From Chelydra serpentina (lineage: Eukaryota > Chordata > Testudines > Chelydridae), in assembly GCA_037349315.1 (NCBI GenBank), contig JBAIAC010000001.1, forward strand, positions 34,782,001 through 34,846,000: a stretch of DNA of 64,000 nucleotides. Direction: 5' to 3'. The notes below the pieces were generated by a model. That model ran no database searches, was not told where the DNA came from, and worked only from the letters and a program-made list of their open reading frames with translations. Shown piece after piece: positions 1-12,006 of the stretch (its first letter is position 1; each line of letters opens with the position of its first letter). A program made the translations under genes and the position numbers.

Positions 1-104
1 GGCTGGCTCTAGGCTTTTGCCGCCCCAAGCAAAAAACATCCTGCCCCTGAAAATGTGCCGCCCCAAGCACGTGCTTGGTTTGCTGGTGCGTAGAGCCATC
101 CCTG
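1..104. mobile_element. Short hAT-type MITE, cut by the window edge
   Basis: The window opens with GGCTGGCTCTAGGC, and the inverted match GCGTAGAGCCATCCCTG ends at 104. Restoring the expected CAG before position 1 would give CAGGG termini typical of hAT elements. The interior is the CCGCCCCAAGCA-rich sequence common in turtle genomes. The left target-site duplication lies outside the window, so the boundary is inferred. Confidence 0.6.
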
Positions 105-3100
105 GCAGGAAAGCGGAGGACACGAGATTTGGACAGAGCAGATGAGTCCTGTTCAGGTCTATGGGTTTGGCCCTTCCGGCTCCCCAGGCACAACTGTTGC
201 TGTCGGATTGTTTGCAGCATGGTGGTCAATGGGAGCAGAATGGACCTGCTTGCTTGCCATGGGATACAATGGCAGTATGTTGAGATGCACACAGCAGCCC
301 AAGAGCAGGATGGCTCTTGAAATGAAGGATCTTTGAGAGGTTTTCTGACTGTTCTCATTCGGTGCTTGTGTGGAGGTACCTGTGTGAAATGAATAGTTGG
401 GTCTCAGCCCAGCTCCTACTGGGCAGTGGTGCCTATTACAAACCACCATCACCACTAGCATTAATTGCACCCCCCTCGGCAGTCTCCATAGAGAAGCCAA
501 GGATTGAATAGGACATGGAGACTGGACTCTCCTTTCCTCGCTAGAGGAGATTCCTGCAGGGCATGAAGCACATAAGCAGGATGGATAGGTGAGCAAGGGA
601 GTGAGAACTTCCACTGTCCATGCTGTTCCTGGACTTTGTATCAGAGAAGTCCCCAGGCTCCAATCCTTCACCAGTGCTGCATCTAATTGAAATGTTTTAA
701 AAAGTTAAAAAAAATCGGTTTGTAATTGCAGTTGGAGTGGAACCCAACTGGGCAGCGGTATATCCTCTGCTGCATCCCTTTTACTTTGTGGATGTTACAG
801 CGAGATACAGGGGTATGGAAAAGTTTTGCTTCTGCAGACAGGGAAGCAAGGCCCATGTAGTGAAGGAGGACTGAATCCTTTCCATGGCTGGGCTCAGAGA
901 AAGACATTTGATGTAGCTGCGTAACAGGATCCGAATATAGCTAACCTCTACAAACAATAGTTAATGCAAGAGAAAGCAAATCATTTCCCTGACCTAGAGA
1001 ATTGCACTAGGGATATAAATATTGAGCTGCTGCAGGCCGAAGGGAAGGGATGGTCCTGCTTTGATGGTTAAATGTTTCACTGAAGCCCACAATATCCTTC
1101 CTTGTAAAACTAATCTAATGCCATTGCCCCAAAATCGAGCCAAGCCTTCTGGTACATCAGCCCCCTCTCTGGGGCATATGTTCTGTGACTCCTGCAGTTT
1201 TTTTTCCTGTTTGTCTGTTTTGTTTTTAAAAAAAGAGCGGTGGGTTCTCCCAGCATGCCACTGGGGCAATGTTTTGCTGGAGGTGCCATTGTTTGGAGAT
1301 GTAAAGCTAAGGTTCTGACCACTTCTGAGTCTTAAAGAGCCCATGCCACTTATTATAAGTGGCTAGCTTGCCTCCTGGGTGATTCCGTTCTACATCCCTA
1401 AAATTCTTCCATGCAGTTTCCATCAGAAACAATATTCTTCACTTGTTGTGTAGTGTTCTGGAATGCCAGGCAGATGTTGCTTTGGGCACCTCCGCGATGG
1501 CTAGGTTTCTGTGGTGGGTGGAATGATTCCGGTATATTTATGTAAATGCCACAGAGGCATCTGGCACTTCCCAGATGAAGTAAAGCAAGTTCCCTGCCCC
1601 CAAGGTACTGTATTTGTAATTGAATATAAGCAGGCAATCCAATGAGCAAAGCTGGCACTAGCACATGGGTTTCAGGGTGGGATAAGGTGGCTAGCACACT
1701 GAGAAAAGAGAGGTGCTCAGCAGAGCTTTGCTTTGTTTTGCACACCCTTTGGGTTGTGATCCTTTAGGGTTATCATGTTAGATTAGCGTCATGGTGGCTT
1801 TGTTTTGTGATCCTCTCCTGAGTGGGGCCAGCCATGCAGAACACCAGAGTCAGGGTAGTGCTGGAAGGGTAGTTTAGGGGAGTGGCTTGGTCAGTGCTTA
1901 AAGAAGTGGAAAAAGTGGCGGGTCAATCATTTTCTGCAGAAACGAGTGACACCACATCTGCCTGTCCCCCCAGCCCTGATCTGTTCTCTTCCACATCAAT
2001 GCTGCCCCTCCACATCTGCTCCCCCGCCCCAGCCTCACCTCTGCTCCTCTTGCAACTCCAGGGGCTCTTCATCCCCTCTACCAGGATGGGGAGGCTGCAG
2101 TGGGGGGGGGGGATCTTTCTCCTCCTCCTAGACAGGGGAGCAACTCCAGGGGATCTTCACCCCTTCTGCTAGGGTTGTCCACCTCTGAGATGCAGGAAAA
2201 AAACCAGCCACTGACTACCCACCCACAGAAAGGGTCCCAGTGCCAACTACAGCTGATTCTCTTCCCTCCCCTGCCCCAGTCATAAGCCCCCATTTCATCC
2301 TGTCCCAGGAGCCCCTGCCTCCCCCACCTGTCTCCTCACCCCCCCCCCCTTGGTGAGCCTTGTGTCCATCCCACTTCCTGGTCCCCAGTGCTGAGAGGAG
2401 CCACCATGGTTCCGATGGGTTGAGGGCCTGGTGTGCAGAGCAGGTGCCAGCTGTACGGTAGTTGCAGGATTGCTGCGTGTGCACACACATTTCGGGGAAG
2501 GTTGGTCCCAAGTGGGGAAGAACTTGGCACATTAAATATTTTTGCCAACAACTGCCATGCCAGGACAAAAAACTGACCAGGTGGCAGCCCTGCCCTGCCC
2601 CTTCCCAGCCTGGGTGTTGCAGGGAGGGGAGCAGAGGAACGGTCCCTGTTGCTCACTGGAGGGGAGGAGGGCAGGGAGCTGCTCTAAGTAGCTGGGCTCT
2701 TTCTGTTCCCTCCTCCCTCTGTCCTGAGAACAGCTCCTGAGGGAGGGGTAGAGAGCATTGCAGCAGCTCTCTTCACCGGAGGTTGCATTGCAGCAACTTT
2801 CCCTTCACCGGAGGGAAGGGAAACATCAGAGGACGTTTTCCCCCAGGCAAGTCTGAAATGTGCTCCTCAGTGACCCAGGGGAAATTTTATTTGCAAGTCT
2901 GCCAGCTGTTGCAGTCTGGCACATTTTACACAGAGGAGAGCAAGGTCACTAGGCCCCCAAGAGGCAGTGGTTTTCCAGGCAGAGAAGGAGATGTGAAAGA
3001 AGGTCCAGAGCAATGAGTTGGGGGGAGCATGAAGACCCACAAACTCTTATATCTCCAGAACTCCCCCTCTTGGCATCTGGTCAGTGAGCCTCTTCCCCCC

Positions 3101-3290
3101 CGCCCCCTGAGAGTAACCCAGCCTTCTTGTTATTAAGGGTCTGAAGCACCCGACTGCCTTAACTGAAGGCTACTCCTGGCTGAGACTCTGAAACCCCCGT
3201 TAGGATTTAACTCCCTGTCTGGTTGGGCAGGGATCTCCTCCTAAGGGTGTTACTGGGGCAGCGCTGCAGAGGAGGCACCAGGCACCCAGG

Positions 3291-3608
3291 TAGGGTGACC
3301 AGATGAGAAGACCCGAAAATCGGGACTTCCCACCAAAAAAAACCAACAAAAAAACGGAAGAGGCTCTTCAGCAAAAGTTGTTGAGCAACAAAACCCACAA
3401 AACATCTGCCTCCGGAATCCTCTAGCGCGGAATCCTCTTCCGCCGGAAACGGAAGAGCCTCCACCGGAAGCTGTGGAGCAAAAAAAACCAAACCAAGAAC
3501 CCTGAAAATCGGGACAAAAGGCATCCCGACCAACCATCGGTCGGGACGCGGGACACATGCTCAAAAATCGGGACGGTCCCGATTTTATCGGGACGTCTGG
3601 TCACCCTA
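3291..3608. mobile_element. hAT-type MITE, TAGGGTGACC family, long form
   Basis: The ends are TAGGGTGACCAGATG and its inverse (GTCTGGTCACCCTA), flanked by a perfect 8-bp duplication CACCCAGG at 3283-3290 and 3609-3616. An 8-bp duplication and YARNG-type ends fit the hAT superfamily. The interior has inverted GGAAGAGGCTC/GAGCC..TTCCG blocks and repeated CGGGACGG/CCCGAT motifs. The copy at 14768-14892 shares the termini but is 125 bp. Confidence 0.85.
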
Positions 3609-3714
3609 CACCCAGGACTTGTTCACAAGACAGTGGTGGTAGTGCCGACCAATCAGACTCCTCCATTAAGAGGTGACATGAAGACATCAGCCACCTGGGT
3701 TCAATTAGATATTT

Positions 3715-4040
3715 CCTGCTGCCTCCTCCCTTTCTTCTATTTGCGTTGCAGTGTTAATTCTGATGGACACAGCCCGGTCTTTCTCCAGCCATTAATACAC
3801 TATTGATTCGCAGCCCTCATGACAGCGTTAATGGACACTGATCGTGTATTATTATTTCCATAATCAGCCTCAAGCCGGAGTGAATTTTCCTTTGCAAATG
3901 CTCCATCGATATTGTGCCCAGCTTTCTGGCCTTCCAGGGAAGGAGCCGGCCTGATTATTTGTTTTGTTTAAAGTTTCAGTGGAGCCTCTGGTTTCTAGCA
4001 TTAATAGCTTAATCAATGACACCCGCTGAATAATGAGAGA
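3715..4040. promoter_or_regulatory. Candidate conserved noncoding element
   Basis: This repeat-free, low-GC stretch has clustered homeobox-type cores: ATTAATACACTATTGATTCG near 3791 and TTAATAGCTTAATCAATGAC near 4000, plus CCATAATCA and CATCGATA. It lies between transposon-derived blocks but resembles none. Its role as an enhancer is inference; cross-species alignment was not possible. Confidence 0.3.
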
Positions 4041-4279
4041 ATGCCTCCCCCTCGCCCCCAAGTCTCCCTCTCTGCAAACCTTCCTTCACAGCATTTGCCA
4101 TCCCTTCACAGGGCTTGTTCTTGCAGACACATTTTCATGACTATACAAAACTGTCCTTTTGTGCTAGACACCCCTGCTCCATGTTCGTATCTGCTCGCCA
4201 TCCTGAAATACTTGCATTTCCTACAATATTAGCGCAAACCCTGTGTGTTGTTTCTATTCACTTTATTAAAGCCATAATA

Positions 4280-4961
4280 ACACCACATCTCCCATCTTTT
4301 AAATTTTTTAGCACAAATGTATTTGAATGTGTATATCAGAATTATCTTAACTGCTTTCTATAGGTCATTTATCAGGTCTCCCTTGAACAAATGACCATCT
4401 AACGTCTATCTTCGCTGGTTCTTATTACTTAGAGGAATGATGTCATGTTCATGTTCTTGCTGCTCTTGTTGCAGCACTATATCATTTTTAGTTTTAGCCA
4501 AGTCTGATCTTGCAGGTAACGACTGCAAATGTCTCCGATTTCATCTATACGCTTGGCCATTATTAGTCATGACATCATAAGACTGAGGTGCTACATCTTT
4601 TGTTACAGTGGCTTTCTGAGCCCAATTTCTACCATTCTAGATATGTGCTCAATCATTTGGTTTCAAATAAGGTAGTTTATGCGATCCTCTATCATAATAA
4701 TTCTTTTGATACAAACTTGACTGATATTTATACTTATTCCTTTCCTTATATCCTTTTTGAAAAAGCATAGGTAATCTGTTTCTACATTTCCTGTTACATA
4801 ACAACTGTGCAGGTCCTAAACCTTGTCATAATGGCTGTGTTCTATAATTTAATATAAATCAGGATTGATTTCTTCAGCTTTTGTTAGTAATCTTTTTATT
4901 ATTTTAACACCATTTTCAACTTGTCCATTAGATTGTGGGTAACGTGGACTTGATGTAATAT
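4280..4961 (-). mobile_element. Ty3/gypsy relic, distal part (integrase C-terminus and possible 3' LTR junction)
   Basis: On the minus strand, just after the hAT insertion point, the frame reads PRYPQSNGQVENGVK, the classic gypsy integrase segment containing the third catalytic acid (E). Further on, SYDVMTNNGQAYR followed by a stop and NRRHLQSLPARSD matches the end of gypsy pol. A purine tract near 4283-4305 (minus strand AAAAGATGGGAG) could be the polypurine tract before the 3' LTR, which I could not delimit. Several stops break the frame. Confidence 0.75.
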
Positions 4962-5254
4962 CAGGGCCGGCCCACAACATTTTGGCATCTGAGGCAGGGA
5001 GCTCAAATGATGCCCCCATGCCCCCTTGCTTGAGCCAAAACTTTGAAAGGTCTCAATTCTGCCTTCTTCCTGTTCTACTCCTCTCATGGTACTGCTCTGC
5101 TACCTACCCCAATAAAGGAGAACTAACAACTTAAAATGCCTTGTTCAAAAAGTAACACTTAACTTTCAAATGCGTGAACAGCAAATGTAACTTTTCTTGT
5201 CTGCATAGTAAACACTGGCATTTTTATCTGTTTGAATAATCAAAGTGGTGCTTT

Positions 5255-7931
5255 TCATGCCTTCTTGGTTGCAAAGATTTGAACTGCTTCCTGAAGGTCC
5301 ACAGTCTGGGCCAGCTCATGCGCTATTGAGATGGTTGCAAGGCCGACCAGCCTCTCCTGTGTTATTGTGGAGCGTAGATGTGTTTTTATTAACTTCAGCT
5401 TGGAGAAGCTGCGTTTTCCACTGGCAACTGTTACAGGAAGTGTTAAAAGTATGCGCAGAGCATTTGGAAAGAGGGTGGTTATCTTAGGCCTGGTCCACAC
5501 TAGGGGGCGGGATCGATCTAAGATATGCAACTTCAGCTACGTGAATAGCGTAGCTGAAGTCGAAGTATCTTAGATCGAATTACAAAGTACTTACCTTGAG
5601 TCCACGCGGCGCAGGCAGGCTCCCCCGTCGACTCCGCTTACTCCTCGTGCCGAGCTGGAGTTCCGGAGTCGACGGGGAGCGCTTCTGGGATCGATTTATC
5701 ACGTCTACATGAGACACGATAAATCGATCCCAGAACATCGATCGCTACCCGCCGAATCGGGCGGGTAGTGTGGATGTACCCTTATTTCTGCACATATATT
5801 CCAAAACAGCCTTTGGAGCTGATCCTGCTGAAATGTATCTTGAAAGGGCTTTCAGTTCATCACCTAAATCACTCGCATCAATATCACGCATGTCATCATG
5901 TGTCAACACTGTCTCTAGTGCCCTGCATTGCTGGTGTAGGTCTTCTTCAGGTATAGTGAGGAGTTTTGGAATATCATACAACATCCCAGATATACTTCTG
6001 TGTTCCTTGAGCTGCATGAAACGTTCTTCAACTGACTGTATTGCACAATCTAGCACCTGGTTAAAGAATTCAACTTTGAATTGTTGTTTGGGGTCTCTTA
6101 TGGGATTATCCCGTGCCTCATAATCAAAATGTCATCGTCTTTGGTGACTCTTGTATTCTTGAATGGGTGGGAAAATAGCTTCATTGTGAAGTTCCTTTGC
6201 CAACTTCTGTGCACTCTTTAGAACGTTTTGAAATCCCTCATCTGACCGGTAAGACTGTAGGTATGACTTTGCTTTCTTCAGTTGTTCCATTGCTCCAGAT
6301 ATATCAAGGTCAACACGTTGTTGGAGTCTCTTGCTTACAACATTTATTTCAAACAGTATGTCATGCCACAACACTAAGCCACACAGAAATTTGAAGTTAT
6401 GTATGTTTCTGGTGATTCCATTTCCCTCTGTCACTGTTCTCCCACGAACAGTTCCTGTCATAGCATTATCCTTCATAATGGCAACTATGGCATCATCTAT
6501 CTTCCCAATTTGGTGTTTGATAGGCTTTATTGCCTCCATTCGACTTTCCCATCGTGTGGCACTCAGTGGTTTCAGTGTCGGAGAGAATGTTCCCAGATGT
6601 TGCTTCAAAATTTGCCATTGATGAGTTGATGCAGAGAAAAATACATAGATGCTTTGAATTACATTAAAAAATTCAGCAGTCTCACTAGAAGCTGATGCTG
6701 CATCACTGACCACCAAGTTCAATGAATGAGAATTGCATGGGACAAAAAAAGCTCAAGGGTTTAACTCTCGGATCCGTGTCTGCACTCCTCTGTTCTTTCC
6801 TCTCATGTTGGCACCATTATCGTAGCCCTGACCTCTCATGTCAGCTATCACAATTTCCGTATCTTCCAGCTTTTTAAGAAGCACATTTGTCCATACCAGC
6901 TCCCATAGTATCATCAATGTCAATAAATTCTAGAAAATGCTCTCTTACAGTCACCATTGCAGGGACATTTTCACTAGGTTCTGTTGTAGATACAAAATGC
7001 ACCATGAAAGTCATTTGTTCCATATGGCTGATGTCAGGCGTGCAGTCCAGAATAACAGAGTAATATCTTGCTGACTTCAGATCTGCCACAATTTTCTGTT
7101 TGACTTTTGTTGCCAGTAACTGTATGATCTCATTTTGAATTGTTTTTCCAAGGTAATGGTGTGTGTACATTTCTTGGGCGGTGACTCTTCTTAGATGCTC
7201 CTGGAGTACAGCATCAAACTCAGCCATCAGTTCCACAATTTTAAGGAAGTTTCCATTGTTTGGCACATATAGCTGATCTGAAGTGCCATGCAGTGCTAGG
7301 TTTTAGGTAGCAAGCATTCTCACAATGGCAATGAGCCTTTTCAGAACATTTTGCCAGTAAAGAGACTCTGATGCAATCTTCTCTTGATGCTGATCATTTA
7401 TGGTGGCCTTTAACCTTAGTCTCATCTCAAGCTCTTTCCACCTATGGAATGCTCTCTGGTGATTTGCTGCCTTCTCATGGCATGCCAGATTTCTAGCCAG
7501 ATTTTTCCAGTCCTTTGTTCCTGTAGAACCCAATGTGGCTGGAACATTAGACTGGAAGAGTTTGCAACAAAAACAGTATGCAGCATTCTGGGTTTTTGAG
7601 TACATAAGCCATGGTCTCTCCACTTTTCTTCAGGAATGTGCATGGTTATATCCATTTGAGATGGAGATATGGATGCTGCAGTAGCTGCCAGGTCACCTGC
7701 ACTCTGGCTAACTGGAAGATCAGGCATCTCCTCACCACTCACGTCCTCACTGGGGCTGGAAGGCTCACCGTGAACATTTGTGTCTATGTATCTCAGGAGA
7801 GCTCCTTCCTGCTTAGATAGAAAAGCTTTCTTTGCTTTCTTTCTTTTTCTGAATGCTGCCCCAGAGGGGTGTTTTCTTCTTTCATTCATAACTGCTATTC
7901 TGTGCCAGCTATAGTGGCTCTCAACACTCAA
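5255..7931 (-). pseudogene. hAT transposase pseudogene (TTF/MYM-type zinc finger plus dimerisation domain)
   Basis: Read on the minus strand from 7931 down to 5255, this is a broken hAT transposase of the ZMYM1-like type. A basic N-terminal part (7931-7422) runs into a TTF-like zinc-finger segment with YCFCCKLF (7623-7303). Next come the RNase H core with ILDCTPDISH (7266-6874) and RGQGYDNGANM, then CNSHSLNLVVSDAA and a long helical stretch (6722-6132). The last parts are 6056-5785 and the C-terminal dimerisation motif FPNALRILLTLPVTVASG (5460-5255). Damage includes a frameshift near 7450-7620, a stop in LNP-stop-AFFVPCN near 6757, a stop near 6132, and a MITE insertion between YMCRNK and TTLFPNA. 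The usual GERSFS motif reads GKRSFS, which probably removes the last catalytic acid. It is not a host gene. Confidence 0.9.
5487..5781. mobile_element. Harbinger-like MITE nested in the hAT transposase
   Basis: The termini are GGCCTGGTCCACACTAG and, inverted, GGGTACATCCACACTAC, flanked by TTA at 5484-5486 and 5782-5784. Excising it restores the transposase reading (MCRNK then ITTLFPN). The interior is palindromic: GATCGATCTAAGATA pairs with TATCTTAGATCGA, and GTCGACTCCG pairs with CGGAGTCGAC. TTA duplication and GG-starting ends fit PIF/Harbinger. Confidence 0.85.
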
Positions 7932-9104
7932 TTGAAGGGGACAAATAAGCAGGCTGGTAGCAGAGCCTGAGTGAGGGAAGAGATCAGCATCTTAAGGGCC
8001 TAACTGGCTCCTACTACTTCAGTTGACTGCCTGTTCTCCTCAAGTGGGTTCAGGGAAGCAGCAGGAAACAGGAACCTCCCTGAGAAGCTGGTGTTAATCA
8101 GTCCAGACTCCTGGGGGTGCTAGAGAGGTACATAAGAGGCTGCTCCTCCTCTCTCTCCCTGCAGCTCCTGCTGCTTTCTGTTATTCCCTCTCACCTTTTC
8201 TCCTGCCTGTGTGTTATGTCTCTTGTGGCCTCCTTCCTCCAGCACAGCACTCCACCATCTCTGTGCATCTAGAGCAGAGAGAATACATATGCACTAGCCG
8301 CAGACACAATTTTCTACGCTCTGGGGCCTAGTGGCGCCTCTCCACAGTCTGGCACCCGAGGCAGCCACCTCAGTTTGCCTCATGGTAAGGCCAGCCCTGT
8401 GTAATATGTCTGAAATAGGTACTATGCAAAACTTTTAAACTCTTGACTGTGAAATTGAGGTCCATTTTCAGTCATTGCCCTATTGGGAATGCCATGCACT
8501 GCAAAAATTGATTTTAATTTTATTAATGACTTGTTTGGCACATGTGTTTTCTAGTATAGATATTTCAGGAAAATGTGAACTTATGCAAATCCTTTATATT
8601 CAAATAGATCTAAATCTACTTTAGACCAAGGTCTTAAGTTTTCTTGAACAAATGTCATAGGTTGTTTAGACTGAATACATCTATATTTTTGATATTATCA
8701 ATGGCTTGTATTCTTTGTGAATCGATCTGTAATCCCTGATTAGTCAGTGTGTCTCCTAGAAGCATTAATTCTTACACTCTAAATTTGCATTTATTTTTGT
8801 TAAGCTTCAATCCTGCTTCCTTTGCTCTAGATAATGCTTTAGTTAATCTTATATCATGCTCTTTTAAAGTTATTCCCCGTGTTCTTATGTCATCAGTGTA
8901 CACTTGTGTGCTACCTATGTTTTCAAAAATCTTTTTATTTCTCTATGAAATACATCTGGAGCTGAACATAAGCCAGAAGGTAATCTTTTAATACAGTAAT
9001 GTCCAAAAAGGTGTGTTAAATGTACATAGCAATTGGCTTTCTTGTTCCAGTGATATTTGCCAAAATCCATTTGAAGCATCTAAAGAACAAAAGTATTTTC
9101 CTTC

Positions 9105-9398
9105 TCACCCTTGTTCAAATATTTCTTCCCTGGTAGGTATTTTAAAATGTTCCCTTTTAACATACTTAGTTAAGTCTTCTGGATCTAAATATAAATGTAA
9201 GTATCCATCTTTCTTTTCTACTATTACTAATGAATTCACCCACTCAGTTGGCTCTTCCACTCTTTTAATTATATCTAAATTACCTGACCTTTCCAGTTCC
9301 TTTTGTACCCTACTTCTTAAAGCTAAGGATGTTTTTCTAGTTGCGTGTATAACTGGTTTCTTTGTTTCATTTAATTCTATTTTATACATTGTATCCAA
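9105..9398 (-). pseudogene. Gypsy reverse transcriptase fragment
   Basis: This open stretch has the conserved N-terminal RT landmarks of gypsy pol: KTSLALRSRVQKELER, then IIKRVEEPTEWVNSLVIVEKK, DPEDLTKYVKREHFKIPT and EEIFEQG. The catalytic YxDD region would come next at lower coordinates and is disrupted. Relative to usual gypsy elements the domain is incomplete. It belongs to the 8408-10790 relic and is surely non-functional. Confidence 0.85.
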
Positions 9399-9681
9399 TT
9401 TACCAATACCAAAAAATAGTTCTGTAAATTGATGTTCTATTTCCAGTGTTTCAGAAGTTTGAGTAGTCTGAATTCTACCAGTTAGATCGAGAGAGAAACG
9501 TGTTTCTAAACCTAAAATAGAAATATCTTGTCCCTTAACAACTACAAATCTTATGTTTTTTTCAGTTGCCTTTAACTAAGACCTGTAATTCACTAATACA
9601 CATAACTTGAATTTTTTTCACCACTGAAAGATTGTAAATTAATATGCATTTGTTCTTTCTACAGGTTTTACTTTAGACCTC

Positions 9682-10023
9682 CTATAATTTCTCTTGAAAT
9701 ACAGTAGCTTGTGCACCTGTATCTGTTGCATACAAAATAAATGTTCCATTAGAAGATAGTGTAAGTGCCCAATTCTCCTTGTAATTTACAGAGTGACTTG
9801 GTTTCAAAATACCCAGAAAGCAGTTTTCTTCATCTGTAATGTTAGTTCTGTATTCCTTACTTGATGTCTTCTCTGACACTTTTGAATTTTGAACTAAATG
9901 TAAATATCTACATTTTTTCCAGACTTCTTTGTTTACAAACTTCTGTGAAATGATTCTGTTTCTTGCAGATATGACAGGTCTGACCATATGCTGGACATTG
10001 TCTAGGTTAGTGCCTCCTTCCAC
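9682..10023 (-). pseudogene. Gypsy gag-pol junction and protease fragment
   Basis: The frame ends in ENWALTLSSNGTFILYATDTGAQATV, given here by its parts: a strand ENWALTLSSNG followed by the aspartic protease DTG triad in ATDTGAQATV. Upstream is the gag-pol linker, where a zinc knuckle would be expected but is not intact. Its position just ahead of the RT fragment (9105-9398) on the same strand supports the call. Confidence 0.75.
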
Positions 10024-11824
10024 ATCTAGAACATTCTTTCATATGCTCATATGTTTTAACTTTAACACTCTATAGACTTGTTTGTTTCCTTTTCCTTAGC
10101 AAGTCTATATTCACATCAGTTTGTTTCTTTCTAAAATGTGTAATCGTTGTTAATTAAGTTCAGCAGTTTGGCAAATTCTCACTGCTTTTTCTAGATTTAG
10201 ATCTGGCTCTAACAGTCTCTTTTGTTATACAGATACCTTTTTATACCCATCATCATTTGATTCCTTATCATTGATTCAGATTCTGGAAATTACATGTCTG
10301 ACTTCTCATCTTAAGATCTGTTTTAAAAATTATTCAAAAGTCTCTTCCTCCCTTTGATTCCTTGAGTGAAACTGAAATCTTTCAAACATTTCATTTATTT
10401 TTGGTAAACCGTATTCCTCAAGTATTTTTAAGACAAACCCCTAGTCGGCTCATCCTCTAACATTAAGCTCAAATGAATTAGATAATGAAATTGCTTTTGT
10501 ACCTGCAATATTCAAAAAGATGGCAATCTTTTGTTCATCTTCCTTATGAGTAGATCCGGATTCCCTCAAAAATAAATCAAATTCTTGTGTAAACCTTTTC
10601 CAATTTTTCTGCAGCATTTCATGACATTTTGAGAAATGCGAGAACTCTTAATTGATCCATCTTATTTCGTTCAAATTTGTTTTCACTTCTGAGTAACTCT
10701 TACCTCAGTTTTTTTTAACTTCTTCCAGTTTTTTAACACTTCCTTCACTCCTGTTACCATGTATTGTTTTATGTTCAAGTAATCCACTAGTCTTAATAAT
10801 AATAACTCATAGCTAGTAATTTAACAAATCTTTATTAGATACATAGTTAATTTAGATTGAGTTGAATTAAGATGCTCTGTATGTATCAGTCTAACCTAAC
10901 ACCAACGGCCTTTTCCCACTGTCCTCTCCCACACCCTTTAATTAGATATAATTAAAACAACAGTAAGACCACAGCATGTTACCTTGGTCTTTGTGTATGT
11001 CACTGTACCATGTGTGCAAAGGTCTCTGTGGTTGCTCTGAACTCTATAGCAAAATTGGGGTAAGACTGTCTATTGCTGCCAAAACAGAGGCTCCTACCAC
11101 TTGAGAATCTTCCTTAGCTGTTAGGAGTATAAGGCTTATGACACACAGTGGAGCAGTTGTGATTCCATCCTGGAGAGGGTGGTGATACTTGAACTCTGGG
11201 TAGCTGATTACAATACTATCTCAGCAAGAAAAATTGAATGATTTATAATTTAATTCCAATAAACCCCTGCACCCTCCGTTTGATGCAACATGTTTTAGGA
11301 TTTTTCTGCTTCTTTCTTGGCACCAGCTGCAAAACTCATCCACTAGCTGCCTCTTGTGTGAGACAGGAGAGGTGAGAGAATATGATTGGCAGCCAGCTGC
11401 CTGGCTCTTCAGGGCTGGAGCAGATGGTGCCAATCAGGCTAGAAGTGAGTGTTCAACACTGCCCTCTCCCCACTCCCGTGTTCACTATAACTCCAAGGAG
11501 GTTGACCCAGACAGAGCAACAAGGCAGGGAAAGGGCTCTGCCTTCATAGTTTGACCTATTTGCAAAAGAGGATGCTTTATAATCGCACAGGGTACATAGA
11601 GACTCACGTGACTGGCAAAACTGGAGTCTTGAGTAGTTCTGAAGAACTGTGTCAATGAGGAGCAGGAGGCTCTAGCCTACAGGGGGCAGCAGAGAGGAGC
11701 AAAACAACTTGCTTCACACCAGAGGGGGATGGGACTGGAAGCTGTACTTGACATGTGGCTTTTTGGTGCTGAATTAACAACTTTGGGGCTGAAGTTCTTT
11801 ATCCAGGGAGGCAACCCCAGACAG

Positions 11825-12006
11825 GGGGGAGGGATAGCTCAGTGGTTTGAGCATTGGCCTGCTAAACCCAGGGTTGTGAGTTCAATCCTTGAGGCGGCCA
11901 TTTGGGGATCTGGGGCAAAAACTGGGGATTGGTCCTGCTTTGAGCAGGGGGTTGGACTAGATGACCTCCTAAGGTCCCTTCCAACCCTGAGATTCTATGA
12001 TTCTAT
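11825..12006 (+). mobile_element. Cry-type tRNA-derived SINE
   Basis: It has a tRNA-like head with a Pol III A box (TAGCTCAGTGG, 11834-11844) and B box (GAGTTCAATCC, 11878-11888), then a body GGGGATTGGTCCTGCTTTGAGC and a CR1-like tail ending GATTCTATGATTCTAT. This matches the turtle Cry SINE design, in which the tail lets CR1 machinery mobilise it. It is a main reason for calling the organism a turtle. Confidence 0.93.

Larger units (their letters stand above)
4962..8399 (-). mobile_element. hAT DNA transposon, near full length, inserted in the gypsy relic
   Basis: The ends are CAGGGCCGGCCC and, inverted, CAGGGCTGGCCT. A perfect 8-bp duplication TGTAATAT lies at 4954-4961 and 8400-8407. The 3438-bp element carries a transposase pseudogene on the minus strand (5255-7931) and itself contains a later MITE at 5487-5781. 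Removing 4962-8407 rejoins the gypsy integrase frame, which confirms the boundaries. Confidence 0.95.
8408..10790 (-). mobile_element. Ty3/gypsy relic, proximal part (gag to integrase)
   Basis: The minus strand reads a decayed gypsy element in the expected order. Gag-like sequence (KIAIFLNIAGTKAI, then RLLEPDLNLEKAVRIC) lies from about 10.75 to 10.05 kb. A protease region follows at 10023-9682 and reverse transcriptase at 9398-9105. The integrase segment ENGPQFHSQEFKSFA ends at the hAT insertion point. The second integrase acid is E where D is usual. A 5' LTR was not identified. It continues in 4280-4961. Confidence 0.8.

Noticed and set aside
159..671. 170-codon minus-strand frame
   Set aside because: No recognisable domain, no splice support and it lies in an MDGA1 intron; treated as chance.
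11828..11900. tRNA gene (A and B boxes)
   Set aside because: It is the head of a SINE: no proper anticodon arm or acceptor stem closure, and a CR1-like tail follows.
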